Source: Lepidostoma basale (Eukaryota; Arthropoda; Insecta; Trichoptera; Lepidostomatidae). From it: DNA of 64,000 nt. The stretch is taken from positions 124,001-188,000 of the forward strand of contig JAHDVF020000866.1 in NCBI GenBank assembly GCA_022606425.2. Reading direction: 5' to 3'. A model generated the notes under the pieces. It was not told the DNA's origin. It saw only the letters and a list, made by a program, of their open reading frames with translations, and searched no databases. Position numbers and translations under genes: made by a program. Of the stretch, positions 10,627-20,890 are shown one piece after another (position 1 is the first letter of the stretch; every line of letters starts with the position of its first letter).

Positions 10627-11133
10627 CAAGGTATATAGAATAATATGGTAAGATATTGCGCACGTAGCATGCTATCCCTTTCTAATAATTTGCTGTCAAG
10701 TGACGTCATGTGGTGAACTCGAAATCGAAACGAAACTATAAACAAACCTAAATAACTATAAACAAGCTAAATCAAATGGAGTTGATTTGCCATATCCAGT
10801 TAAAAATCTTTTTTATCGATGTAAAATGTTTTTCAAAATAAGAACAATGAACTTAAAGCTCATTGAAGATGCTAACTCTAAAAAAAGAAAAATAAAAAAA
10901 ACAATAACTTAAATAAAGAAAACGATTTGTCATAATTTATTTAATACAATTACAAAAACTTCTTTTAATTAGACGTAATAAATAAACAAAGAAAAATTCC
11001 ATACCCAATGTATAAATATATACTCAACTCATACTACACAACCTAATGCTTGGGTCTCCACGTGACGTAGCTGCGCAGTAGATGTCAAAAATAAAACGCG
11101 GAATATCTTACCATATTTATTCTATATACCTTG
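10627..11133. mobile_element. Non-autonomous DNA transposon with 9-bp target duplications
   Basis: Ends are inverted repeats of about 35 bp: CAAGGTATATAGAATAATAT at the left and the complement of CAAGGTATATAGAATAAATA at the right. GGGTGGTTA flanks it directly at 10618-10626 and 11134-11142. A 9-bp duplication suggests a Mutator-like or related superfamily; no transposase frame is present, so it depends on another element. Both subterminal regions contain GACGTCATGTGG/CACGTGACGT-like sequence. Confidence 0.7.
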
Positions 11134-11142
11134 GGGTGGTTA

Positions 11143-11527
11143 GGTTAACAACCTGCACAGCGTTGTGGAAAATTGTATTTTACGCGTTTCGCTTTAAGGG
11201 TGAAAATCCGTCGTTTTATAAAAAGCTAGGGAGGGTGCCGGTCGGTAAGTTCATGCACCAGTGATTCACTGAGTCACCCGGCTGCAGCTACCCCCCGCCC
11301 ACTGGAGTGAAGTACTAATGGTTTAACGATAGTCTCCGGAAAAATTCGATGTCATTATTCTATTCACATTAGGAGCGAGCTTCGAATCGTTATTTGCTTT
11401 CAATAACTTTATACGACACGCGATTCTTTTGAATAATATACAAAATAAATGATAATGCAAACGATCAACTTCTAACTGCTACTTTTATTAAAGGATTAAT
11501 AAAATATTCTCTATATAAAATATTTTC
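11143..11527. other. No gene seen
   Basis: Short patch around 11220-11330 is GC-richer (GTGCCGGTCGGTAAG, CCCCCCGCCCACTGG) but unrecognised. Confidence 0.35.
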
Positions 11528-11529
11528 AT

Positions 11530-12060
11530 CTTCGTTAGCTTGTCTCCATCCACTGCTGGACGTAAGTCTCTCCACACCCACGGCATCTTTCTCGGTCTCT
11601 CGCCAGTGTTCTCCAGGCCCTTCCCGCCGTCCGCACAATATCATCGCTCCACCTGGTTGGCTGTCTCCCGACATTTCTCCGGCCCAACCTTGGCCTCCAT
11701 TCAGTTACCCTCTGGCTCCATCTTCCATCATCCCGTCGATACAGATGACCAGCCGACTGCCACTTCATCCTCGCAATGCGTATCCCTACATCGGTGACCC
11801 TAGTGCGTCTTCTAATTTCTATGTTAGGTATATGGTCTCTAAGCGAGATATCCAACATGGATTTTTCCATGGCCCGTTGTGCAACTTTGATTTTATGCAT
11901 TGGTTCTTTAATTAACGTCCATATCTCGCATCCACAGGTAACACACACTATTCTAGCACTTTTGTTTTTAAATTTTGTGGCATGTCCGACTTAAAGATGT
12001 TGCCCAGCCTTCCGAATGCAGACCAATCGAGCTGTATTCTCCTATCAATCTCCTTATTTT
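11530..12060 (-). mobile_element. L4 LINE, C-terminal reverse transcriptase fragment
   Basis: Minus-strand frame shows ENKEIDRRIQ, FKSDMPQNLKTKV, then a stop codon within the segment that normally reads QCVLPV, then TYGCEIWTL, RMKWQSAGHLYRRDDGRW, GRQPTRWSDD and the terminus YVQQWMETS. This order is typical of the end of a non-LTR retrotransposon polyprotein. At least one nonsense change makes it a pseudogene. Confidence 0.8.
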
Positions 12061-12602
12061 CATATAAAAATTCAAATAACCACCAAGTATTTCAAATGTG
12101 TAAAAATAAAATGCCTATTTATTTGCTATATCCGAAATTCTTGGCAGAAGTTAATTTTAACTTTTCCATTGAATAAACAAATTGCTTAATTTGCTTCCGA
12201 AACCGGTCGAGAATAAATAAATTTTATTTTCCGACAACAGCGATAGTGTATTTAGTTTTTTAAGTAACAAACACTATTTTTCAGCTGATATTTAGTTCAA
12301 AAACGGACCCTACTGTTAGTTTGTATCTAATCACGTAAATACTTAACCTAATAAACCCTATTTGAAAACAAAACACGATTGTTAGAAAAAATGATTGATT
12401 AATGCTCACACCCTTTAATGTAAATAAAATGTTTTTGTCGTGACAAAAGGATGTAATAAATATACGAGTATATAATAGTTTTTATAGTTGGTAACATCCC
12501 AATATGCTAACCTAACATGCGCAATGTACAAAGACATTTATGTGGCGTTTCGGTAAAAAGGTATAGGTATGTCATGAAATAAAAACAAAATAATTAAAAT
12601 CT
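12061..12602. other. No gene; a hammerhead 3' half at 12188-12230
   Basis: CTTCCGAAACCGGTCGAGAA at 12190 has the GAAAC-CG-GTC layout seen in the ribozyme repeats but lacks the upstream catalytic box. Otherwise AT-rich, unassigned. Confidence 0.4.
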
Positions 12603-12640
12603 ACACTGAGGAAGGGCGTCTGTGTCCCGAAACGTGTAAA
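12603..12640 (+). ncRNA. Possible hammerhead motif, single copy
   Basis: CTGAGGA, extra A, GGGC..GTCCC, GAAAC, GT, GTA. The catalytic box is canonical and helix II forms, but helix I does not pair next to the core and no second arm is seen. Could be a decayed member of the ribozyme repeats. Confidence 0.35.
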
Positions 12641-13588
12641 AATACAAAAATTACTTAAGTATGAAATTTTGTCGTAAAATGATTAAGGTTTTTTAATATG
12701 TATGACTATAAAAAGGTGTCTGAAATGTTATTTTTAAATAAAAATATTGACACAAGACTTTAAAATCAAAAATAGAATAAGTGTTAAAAAAAACTTTATT
12801 TGGCGCTACTGACAATCAAGGCATTGGTGACATATACCTCCTTACCAAAATGCCACTGTTTTATTCTTAAAATAATGCAGACAATGACGATATTACCCAA
12901 ATTGTATTATTTAAAAATATAAAGAATAACATTTAAAATAACCATTCAAATTGTATCAAAAATGTTCAAAACAAATTAAATTGAACAGATTGAACAGTTT
13001 AAACCACTTTTCCTACCAGCATCACCATTGGTGCCGAAATCAACCGAAAAAATGGTAATCAAGAAATTTCAATTTATCGGAAAATAATCAAATTTGAGTG
13101 TTTTGAATTGTACTCTATGGCCGACACGTGTCAAACGAGCTCCCTATAAACCCACCACGGTAATGTAGACGATCGTACATAAATGGAGAATTGGAGAAGG
13201 GCGCAGTCACCGAGCCAATAGAGGCGGACAATAAACAATACGTTACATAGACTCGAATTAAGAACCATTATAAGAAACGAAGAACAGATCGATATGAAAA
13301 ATAATAGCCCGAGATAATAGCAGCCGGCACGTTAACTGGAAATGTTTCGGTCCATCGAATGGCTTGAACGGAGTAATTGAACTTTCATTTAGTCAATTAT
13401 CGTATCGGGCACATTAATTGAAAAGATCGGACGATAATCCAGAGAGAAGAAAATGCGGTCTTCAAACGTCGCGTCGGTTCCTCAACATTAATCGTGAAGA
13501 TGTATCGGTTGAAAATACGCATTGAATGTAGGAACATACATCCAATTAACATTTCCTTCATTAGAACTATTAAAATAAAAAAAATATA
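12641..13588. other. No gene seen
   Basis: From about 13080 on the composition is less AT-rich and free of recognised repeats; possibly conserved intronic or intergenic DNA, but no coding signal was found. Confidence 0.4.
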
Positions 13589-13589
13589 A

Positions 13590-14195
13590 AAAAAACTAAC
13601 TAACCATCACGCCGTCTCCCCGAAGGGGTAGGCAGAAAGAATGGACTGCCACACTTTTCTTTCCTGACATATTTCTCTTGATTCCTCAACATTCATACAT
13701 CGTGTCATGCACGCGCGTCGATTTCTCTGACTCCTCACATGGCCGACATTCAATATTTGATTTATTTGATCGTGCCACGTTTTCATGCACGCGCGTCGAT
13801 TTCTCTGACTCCTCACATGGCCGACATTCAATATTTGATTTATTTGATCGTGCCACGTTTTCCTCGGTCTTCATCTATTTCTGGTTCCATTTACTTCATT
13901 GACATATAATTTTTTATCATTCTTTCTTCATTCATTCTTTCCATGTGTCCAAACCATCTTAATGATCATTTCATTATTTTGTTCACAACACCATCATTCG
14001 CACCGCATTCACTTCTTATATTTTCATTCGACACTCTATCATACACAGAGTATCCACACATTCGTCTACGAGATCTCATTTCTACTTTCATCCTTCTTTT
14101 GCCAGTTCCATGCTTCGCTTCCATACATAAGGGTCGGTAGAAGAAAACCATTGTGCACTGCCATTCTAGCTATTTTAATTGTACTTATTTTCAAA
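13590..14195 (-). mobile_element. L1-type LINE fragment with in-frame 78-bp tandem duplication
   Basis: Minus-strand L1 3' end with TTAG tail, extending up to the segment encoding YGSEAWNWQ-like sequence. A 78-bp unit (26 codons, RKTWHDQINQILNVGHVRSQ region) is repeated head to tail at 13706-13783 and 13784-13861 with no visible difference between copies, so the duplication is recent. Frame otherwise broken upstream. Confidence 0.85.
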
Positions 14196-14227
14196 ACAAA
14201 TTTTACATTTCAACAAAGCCTTTTTTT

Positions 14228-14540
14228 CTTCTTCTTCGATGGCCCTACAGCCCATATCGAGCCTTAGCCTCCAGTATTCTTCGCCTCCAACTCCTCTTGT
14301 CCTCCTCTTCGACCCTCCAATCTAGGGTTCGCGATGACGGCATCCTCTGCACGTGACCGGCCCATCTCAGTCTATTCAGTCTGAACTGTGTGGAGAGACT
14401 GGGAGCTTTGTAAATATGGTACAGCTCGTCATTATGCCGCACTCTCCAGCCTTCACCGTCATTCACAGGTCCCGGAATTCTGCGCAGCACCCTTCTCTCA
14501 AAAGTATCCAGTCGCTCTGCGGATTTTGCTGTCATTGTCC
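14228..14540 (-). mobile_element. L8 LINE, 3' fragment with 15-bp target duplication
   Basis: Minus-strand frame: SAERLDTFERRVLRRIPG, FRLNRLRWAGHVQRM, DKRSWRRRILEAKARYGL, ending in GAAGAAGAA. Flanked by ACAAAGCCTTTTTTT at 14213-14227 and 14541-14555. A frame of about 99 codons is open, so the insertion is fairly young, but it is only the end of the element. Confidence 0.8.
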
Positions 14541-14639
14541 ACAAAGCCTTTTTTTACTATTTAAAAACAATTACTATTATATTAAATATAATAAAAATCT
14601 ATATGATTATTAAAATTGGGTTATAATATATTAAGGAGA

Positions 14640-15090
14640 CAGACAATTAGAGATATGGAATAAAATATGTGTCGGTGCGGTCAAGCATTGTCATAAGCGA
14701 ACAGTTGCGCGGACCGGCGGAGCAGCGGGCCTCTCATCTCGGCGCGCTGAGGCGGCGCGGGCCGCTTTCTATGCACACTGCCGTTTCCACGCCGAGACGC
14801 CTGGCTAATTATCGTTACGACACTCGTGGCAGAATCGCGGATCGAGAGCAGGGGAGAGGGACCCGAGAACAATGTCCGCCGTCTGTCTGCGGCGGAGATT
14901 TTCACAAAAAAATGGGCCGGCCGCCGGTACGTCCGCCGGCCCTGACCCGCCGCTTCCTAAAAACTGCACTCTCCGGGAGAAGCGAGAAATCGCGAGACCG
15001 ACTTGAAGATCGATTGGGGACACTTGTGACGGGCACCGCTGCCCGAATAAAAAGATTCGAGAGCGTTCATGTTCATCTTATTGCACTCTT
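14640..15090. other. GC-rich island, possible promoter or 5' exon
   Basis: Strong contrast with flanking DNA: many CpG-containing words such as GCGCGGACCGGCGG, GGCGGCGCGGGCCGC and GGGCCGGCCGCCG. Several overlapping open frames on both strands (up to 146 codons) are what GC-rich DNA gives by chance and resemble nothing known. A GTACGT donor-like site follows CCGCCG near 14930 on the plus strand. Function not determined. Confidence 0.35.
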
Positions 15091-15105
15091 GAATTTAAAC
15101 CAGAA

Positions 15106-15462
15106 GTGATTTCTATAAGAAAGGAATGTAGAGCGGAAGAAGGTATTATGAACAAAATTATGAAAGGATCGCTGCGTTGGTTCGGACATATGGAACGCAT
15201 GGATGGAGAAAGAATGGTTAATAAAGTATACGTTAATGATGTAAATGGGATACGAAGTCGAGGCAGACCGAGGAAATCATGGCATAACCAAATTAATCAA
15301 ATTTTAAAGGTTGGTCATGTTAGAAGTCGGAGGAATCGACGTGCGTGTATGACTCGTTGTATGAATGTGGAGGAATCTAGAGAGGTTTGCCAGGATAGAG
15401 TAGTGTGGCGGTCCATTCTCTCTGCCTACCCCTGCTGGGAAACGGCGTGATGGTTTGTTTGT
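15106..15462 (+). mobile_element. L1-type LINE, 3' fragment
   Basis: Plus-strand frame MNKIMKGSLRWFGHMERM through WRSILSAYP and the terminal GETA, then a TTTG-type tail. The last 114 codons are uninterrupted. Begins abruptly in KECRAEEG, as in the TTG-tail subfamily (compare 24950-25480). Confidence 0.85.
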
Positions 15463-15474
15463 TTTGTTTTGCGA

Positions 15475-15760
15475 TTTCTGAATTTACAAGACCCGTGTCA
15501 GACCGATAATGACCTACAGTGTAAAGAAAAGAGCAGATACAACTCGAACTAAAAACGTTCTCAGAACCTTGGAGATGAAAACTCTTCACACCATTGCAGG
15601 AAAAAGCCTCAGAGATAGAGCGAGATATATGGAAATAAGAATAAACTGCAATACTGAGGACATCGCGACATGGAGCAGAATGAAGAGGCCAAATAAACCG
15701 TATGGACACCGTATGGAATCGCATACTCTAATACAAATGGTTCACCTGACAGGTCACCCA
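15475..15760 (+). mobile_element. L6 LINE, C-terminal fragment
   Basis: Contains RADTTRTKNVLRTLEMKTLH and IAGKSLRDRARYMEIRINC, matching the L6 copies at 18597-18960 and 57112-57795. Packed directly between an L1 and an L3 fragment. Confidence 0.75.
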
Positions 15761-15761
15761 A

Positions 15762-16190
15762 AAGATCAAATCAAATCAAATCAAATCAGTTTTTTTCTCA
15801 AAAGATATTACAAACAATTATTATAGTTTAAGACATCTATTGAGAACAGGTAAAAAATTATAATAAATATATAATACCAGGAACGCACGAGAGATGGTTC
15901 GACATGAGAAACACAAGATACGCTCCAAAGTCAAGAGTATTTGTCTTCTGAACGTACTTTCACGAATATGAAAGACATCGATCTCCGAAGCGATCATGTT
16001 CGGCAGTTTGATTGCTCTGCCCACCGGCATCCCCAGAGGCAGGTTGGTTCTGCATGCTGGGAGATAAAACAGTCTGTGCTGACGCTGTCGAAGATAACCA
16101 TCCGGAACATAACGATGGATAGCCTCCAAGATAGCGATATAGCTGTTTTTCCGCATCGCAAGAGAAGGCAAATTCCGAGATCACTCAATC
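15762..16190 (-). mobile_element. L3 LINE, 3' fragment
   Basis: Minus strand: LRQRQHRLFYLPACRTNLPL, PVGRAIKLPNMIASEIDVF, ESTFRRQIL, with the TGATT-repeat tail at 15762-15788. A 116-codon frame is open. Best preserved with the 61715-62294 copy. Confidence 0.8.
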
Positions 16191-16196
16191 TTGTAC

Positions 16197-16490
16197 TTCT
16201 TCTTCTTCACTTTTGGTAGACTCAGGAGTCTGTTATTTCAGGCGGGTTCTCTTGAGACGCTGAACTCCAGCTTTCTCTCCACCGTTTCGGGGGTCTTCCT
16301 GGTCGGCGTTGTCTGTTTGGCGTTCCATAGAGAGCTATGTATGGTATCCTATTTGAGCTCATCCTTTCTACGTGTTGATGCCAGTATCGCCGTCTTTGAC
16401 GTTCCCATCTGACCACATCTCCGACCTCGCAGATTTCTCGGATTGCTGCATTCCTAACTCGATCACGTAGGGTCTTGCCAATCTAATTGA
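16197..16490 (-). mobile_element. L6 LINE, 3' fragment
   Basis: Minus strand: VRWERQRRRYWHQHVERM, then RQRRPGRPPKRWRESW, ending in GAAGAAG. Same family as 57112-57795. Confidence 0.75.
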
Positions 16491-16900
16491 AGAAAAAGTG
16501 TTTTCTACGAAATTTCATGCGACTTCATTCGTCAAAGATGGAACAATATTGTGACGGGCTGGAAATAAATCATACATTATAATCCTGGAAAGGATGGTGG
16601 CAGAAAGAGCGAAGCTCTGTAAACAGACTTCCCACGGCTGGAGCCATTACTTGGAATAATAAACAGCGGAGGAAGCGCCACGCGGGCAGATCAAGTGTGA
16701 GCGCTCGGGAAACAACACTTATTAGAGATATAACACATGCTCACTCGGCCGGATTCGCCGTTTACTTAGAAATTTAAAAACCATCTCCGTATTCTCGATT
16801 TGGTACGAATTGAATAGTCTCCACGATTAAATCTTTATCATAACGTGAGAATTTTTTCATTGGACAATAAATGAAGAAAAAAAACACATATATAGGTATA
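16491..16900. other. No gene seen
   Basis: The 16560-16740 part is less AT-rich and free of recognised repeats; no coding signal. Confidence 0.4.
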
Positions 16901-16911
16901 TAATATTGAAT

Positions 16912-17411
16912 TGTGTTCTTCTACCGACCCTTATGTATGGAAGCGAAGCATGGAACTGGCAAAAGAAGGATGAAAGTAGAATAAATGCAGTAGAAATGAG
17001 ATCTCTTAGACGAATGTGTGGCAAATTTGTATATGATAAAGTGTCGAATGAAAATATAAGAAGTGAATGCGGTGCGAATGATGGTGTCATGAACAAAATA
17101 ATGAAAGGATCATTAAGATGGTTTGAACATATGGAAATAATGAATGAAGAAAGAATGGTAAAAAAAAATTATATGTCAATGATGTAAATGAAACTAGAAA
17201 TAGAGGAAGACCGAGGAAAACGTGGCACGATCAAATAAATCAAATATCGAATGTCGGCCATGTGAGGAGTCAGAGAAATCGACGCGCGTGCATGACACGA
17301 TGTATGAATGTTGAGGAAGCGAGAGAAATATGTCAGGAAAGAAAAGTGTAGCAGTCCATTCTTTCTGCCTACCCCTTCGGGGAGACGGCGTGATGGTTAG
17401 TTAGTTAGTTT
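16912..17411 (+). mobile_element. L1-type LINE, 3' fragment with target duplication
   Basis: Starts in the segment PTLMYGSEAWNWQKKDESR and runs to the TTAG tail. TAATATTGAAT flanks it at 16901-16911 and 17412-17422. One frameshift near 17170 and a stop (TAG) before the end interrupt the frame. Confidence 0.85.
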
Positions 17412-17639
17412 TAATATTGAATGGTATTGTAACGTATTTTTAATACAGATTTCTAATAATTAATGATTTTCTACAATAGAATATATATATTAAAATAAAA
17501 TTTAAACCAACATTGCAGTTTTTATATACGTTTAAAGAATATTAAACAAACAAGTTTAAACTTCACACGTTTGCCTCATAAGTACAATGTGGAACTGCAA
17601 TTTGAAAATATAAATTAAGAATAGATTAAGAGCGAGGGT

Positions 17640-18270
17640 TCATCGCCCTCGAAAGAATTGACAGGCGGAAGGTAGAAGGCGGAAGGCGCACGCGACCGGC
17701 GGGAGGCCGACTGACCAGCAGGAGCGGAAGGATCTTAACTGGAACTGGGCACACTCACCTAACAGCGCGCGCGAGTCCTGCCGCGGCCGCCGCACGGAAG
17801 ATAACCAAAACCTCGGCGGGTGGAGCACCACTGATCTTCCCACACGTCCGAACAGTCAGAAACAACTAACACCACTATCGCCGCTCGGGACTGCAGCCGC
17901 TCGATGCCGGCACAACTACGGGGAGGTTTTCCTGATATTTCGGTCGAGAAAATTTAATCGCATCGGGAAAAGCGCGTTTTTTTTAATGTGTTTTATTCGC
18001 GTGTTCGGGCGGCAACTTCACTCGGGCGAGACACGATAGACACTGACGGCGATGGCTTGATTGTTTTCCGCTGCGGCCGGCGGAGGGTGGGGCGGGGGTG
18101 GCGGGGCGGCGGCCGGGCCGGGGGAGGGGGCGACACACTCCACCGAGCACTCGGGATGAATATTCCATTGCCATCTTGATGAAACAAATTCGCGGGAGGA
18201 GATGTCACTGGCCGAGGCTAACGTTACTCGAGATCGGCTGCCCACCGGCCACCGGGAAGATTCCTCGATT
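17640..18270 (-). promoter_or_regulatory. GC-rich island with a strong minus-strand splice donor
   Basis: GC-rich block (GCCGCGGCCGCCGCACGG; GGCGGGGGTGGCGGGG). On the minus strand GCGCTGTTAG is followed by GTGAGTGTGCCC, a near-perfect donor whose first intron base is 17758. No long frame with a good start reaches it, so a non-coding or short first exon of a minus-strand gene is the simplest reading. The CpG-rich sequence upstream (17880-18200) would then be its promoter. It cannot be the first exon of the phosphatase at 54 kb if that gene runs towards lower coordinates from there. Confidence 0.4.
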
Positions 18271-18364
18271 CAGACTACGTTATTTATTTCAAATCAGAAA
18301 ATGTTTCATCGATTTTTAATTATAACTATAAAAATTTGTCAGACATGGTGGTCAAAAGAAAAAA

Positions 18365-18500
18365 TAATGTGGAATGGGGAATGTTGTATTACATAAAGCG
18401 TGCGATTAACCCAACCAATGGACAGGTCATAAGTCCTGTAAACACCTTGATCAACCATAATCTGTTTCCAATTTGCATCTTCTTCTCTATTGAGATACAA
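18365..18500 (+). repeat. 140-bp repeat (R140)
   Basis: GTGGAATGGGGAATGTTGTA through CAACCAATG, ACAGGTCATAAGTCCTGTAA and CTATTGAGATACAATT. Shared with 49812-49950 (plus) and 53390-53525 (minus), where it sits directly against a family B ribozyme core. No coding frame common to the copies. Confidence 0.65.
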
Positions 18501-18596
18501 TTGATTCTTAAGATCATTTACTTTATTGACAACGTTTTTCTTCGTCTGAGGTTCGTTTTTCATCATCTCGTATTAAACCGATTTTGTTATTTTTCT

Positions 18597-18960
18597 TCCT
18601 CTTAGTTTAGGTCGTATGACCTGTTTGTGACGGTGGCCTGTCCTGGGATGATGATGTCCAGCCATCTCTCCAGCCATTTTTGCAATTCTTGTATTCTCCA
18701 TGCGGTCCACGTGGTCTCTCCAAAAGCACCTTCTGCTCCTTCCCAATCTCACTATGTCCTCGACAACACAGACAGACCGTATCGTTTCATTTCTGATCCG
18801 ATCTCTGAGGGTTTTGCCTGCGATGGAGCGTAGAGTTCGCATTTTTGCTACTCTAAGAAGGTTCTTAGCTCTATTGGTATCGGCTCTGACCTCTATTCCA
18901 TACGTCATGATAGGGCGAACGCATGCCTTGTATATCTTGACTTTACTATCGGTAAGCATT
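18597..18960 (-). mobile_element. L6 LINE, 3' fragment
   Basis: Minus strand: KIYKACVRPIMTYGIEVRAD, RTLRSIAGKTLRDRIRNETI, VRLGRSRRCFWRDHVDRM. The frame is open for 128 codons. Ends in a GAAGAA tail. Confidence 0.8.
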
Positions 18961-19022
18961 GATTTTGTTACATATGATAATTATAATAAACGATTTTGTT
19001 ACATATGATAATTATAATAAAC
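18961..19022. repeat. 31-bp direct tandem duplication
   Basis: Two identical 31-bp units, starting GATTTTGTTACATATG and ending TTATAATAAAC, sit head to tail. The first unit abuts the L6 fragment, so it may be its target duplication or a local slippage event. Confidence 0.8.
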
Positions 19023-19224
19023 ACAAAATGCATTTACGAATATCTTATCAATATTGATGAGAAAATAGTTTCTTAAATAATGGACCAAAACTTCATATTA
19101 AATGTTCAATGTTCATAAAACCGTACGTTTTCTGAAGGTTTAAACATATTTTGTTTATAGCTCTGAGAAAGCTCCATACAGAGTATAACCGGTTAGCGCT
19201 ACTAACTCAAATAAAGTGTTTGAA

Positions 19225-19465
19225 ACTGTTATATTAAATAACATTGTTTTATGTATAACAATTGTATTTTATTTTACGCGACAGCTGTTTCGTCAACCTA
19301 TATTACAAATGCACACAAAGGTTCAAAAATCACGAAAATTTGACAAATGGTATATTATTGTAACACCTGATGATGTCAACATAGGATGACGAAACAGCTG
19401 TCGCGTAAAATAAAATACAATTGTGATACATAAAACAAAGTTATTTCATTTACCAGTTTAAATTG
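19225..19465. repeat. Family C foldback repeat
   Basis: Inverted arms 19225-19303 and 19381-19465 share ATTTTATTTTACGCGACAG, CTGTTTCGTCAACCTAT and the end sequence. The right arm keeps a full hammerhead motif; the left arm stops inside helix II. The tail continues to about 19505 with TTAAGGTATCATAGTG and TTCGGCCAAGACAATGG. Confidence 0.75.
19361..19405 (+). ncRNA. Family C hammerhead ribozyme motif
   Basis: CTGATGA (canonical catalytic box), extra T, helix II GTCAAC..(A/G)TTGAC-like arm with one mismatch here (GGATGAC), GAA, helix III ACAGCTGT (AC-AGCT-GT), C at the cleavage position, GCG. Helix I is weak next to the core. Other copies: 23595-23640 (minus), 58492-58536 (plus). Confidence 0.6.
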
Positions 19466-19505
19466 TTAAGGTATCATAGTGTTTCGGCCAAGACAATGGA
19501 CTTTT

Positions 19506-20519
19506 TAATCAAATAAAGTGGTTTATACTAGGTAAAAAGTTAAATTTTTAAATATGTCAAACCGCCAAGTAATGGCTTCGTATCAAAGTTGAATAAAACA
19601 TGTTTCGCATTTCTAGGGCAGATTGAATGTGCATTTTATCAAAAAGCTTCCGGAAAACATACTTTTTTTTAAATACTAAAATTTGGCATTGTGTCGATTT
19701 CTTTAAATCTAGTTTGAATATGGATTAAAAGCTAATACTGCGGCCCGTATAGGCCTGGGAGTAAATATTGGCAAGCCGATGGCAATGTACCGATCATGCG
19801 AGCAGCGCACAATATTCGCATTGTCTGTCTGGAGTCACAGCCGAGTGGCCCGCAGCTCACGAGCGGTGGTCGGCGGTGCCGGTTCATTTTGCACTACTAT
19901 CTCCCAAACACAATGGAGAAACGTCTGCCGGGGATTACAAGCGCTCTACATTGTTGTTCTGAAAGAGAAAAATCCACGAAGAGATCATATCGAAGGAAGT
20001 TCTCATCGCAATAAGCTACAATACTAATCGCCTTCATTTTTTGCATAATAATGCAAAACGACAATTTATTAATCATGAAATATTCAGGATGTAAAAATCC
20101 AACACAATCCAACGAGACACAATGCAACTATATTACATAATTATACTTTCATATCAAATTGCGTTAATTATTTATCAAAAGAGGCATAAACAACTCATTG
20201 GTAGAAACTCGTACAAGATTCTGGTTATAGAACTTACGAGCATCAATAATAAATATATAAAGATAACGTTTGAACACATGATTTTTAAAACTTATGTTTC
20301 TAAAGCATTCAGAATATGCATCAAAACTTTACGAGCTTTCGTTCGAAATTCATCTCTATGTAAACGATATGTAAAAAAAATTCTAACATAAATATAAAAC
20401 TCTGTATCTTTTAATAAATATCGATATTTATTTTAATATGTGGATGATTAATAATAATAAAAAAAATGGAACTTGTTGGGAAAGAGCCAAAGCAGTATTG
20501 AATAATGACCTTTCCCCGG
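19506..20519. other. No gene; family B ribozyme scrap near 19600-19640
   Basis: AACATGTTTCGCATTTCTAG at about 19601 is a minus-strand family B core remnant. The 19740-19960 part is less AT-rich (three overlapping 64-82 codon frames) but not recognised. Confidence 0.4.
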
Positions 20520-20890
20520 TCCGAAGAGGGAGCAAGCTATCATTTCTGCGAAAGTCACACTACCCGGAGCACATGATATACATTGGGTAAAGAGGAACAT
20601 TCGAGAGTAGTGGGTAGGTAGGTAAGCGGGGCGGGAGAGTGCAGCGCCTCAGCCCGTCCTCAGTGCGCTGTGCCCGCGGGTACCAGGCGCACAGAGGGAA
20701 GAGAAGACCTGGGCGCCAGTCGCAGCGTAAACGCGGGGGATACAACATTCAAGCTCGCTACCGCCCGCGATTCCTGCGCCCCTGGTAACTGCGAGGGAGG
20801 GGCGCCCACGTCAGAGACGGGTCCGGTACGCCTTGTTTATGGATATACATACCTACATGCGTTACTTACTCTCTCGCCCTGGGAGGGATC
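20520..20890. other. GC-rich island, possible promoter or 5' exon
   Basis: Contains GTGCGCTGTGCCCGCGGG, GGCGCCAGTCGCAGCG and GGAGGGGCGCCCACG. TCCTCAGTGCG near 20658 resembles an initiator on the plus strand. No coding frame is convincing. Confidence 0.3.

Noticed and set aside
14669..15109. 146-codon open frame in GC-rich DNA
   Set aside because: Arginine, proline and glycine rich, with competing frames on both strands; typical of chance in GC-rich sequence.
18961..19022. Two-unit repeat as a CRISPR-like or satellite array
   Set aside because: Only two units with no spacers; a simple tandem duplication.
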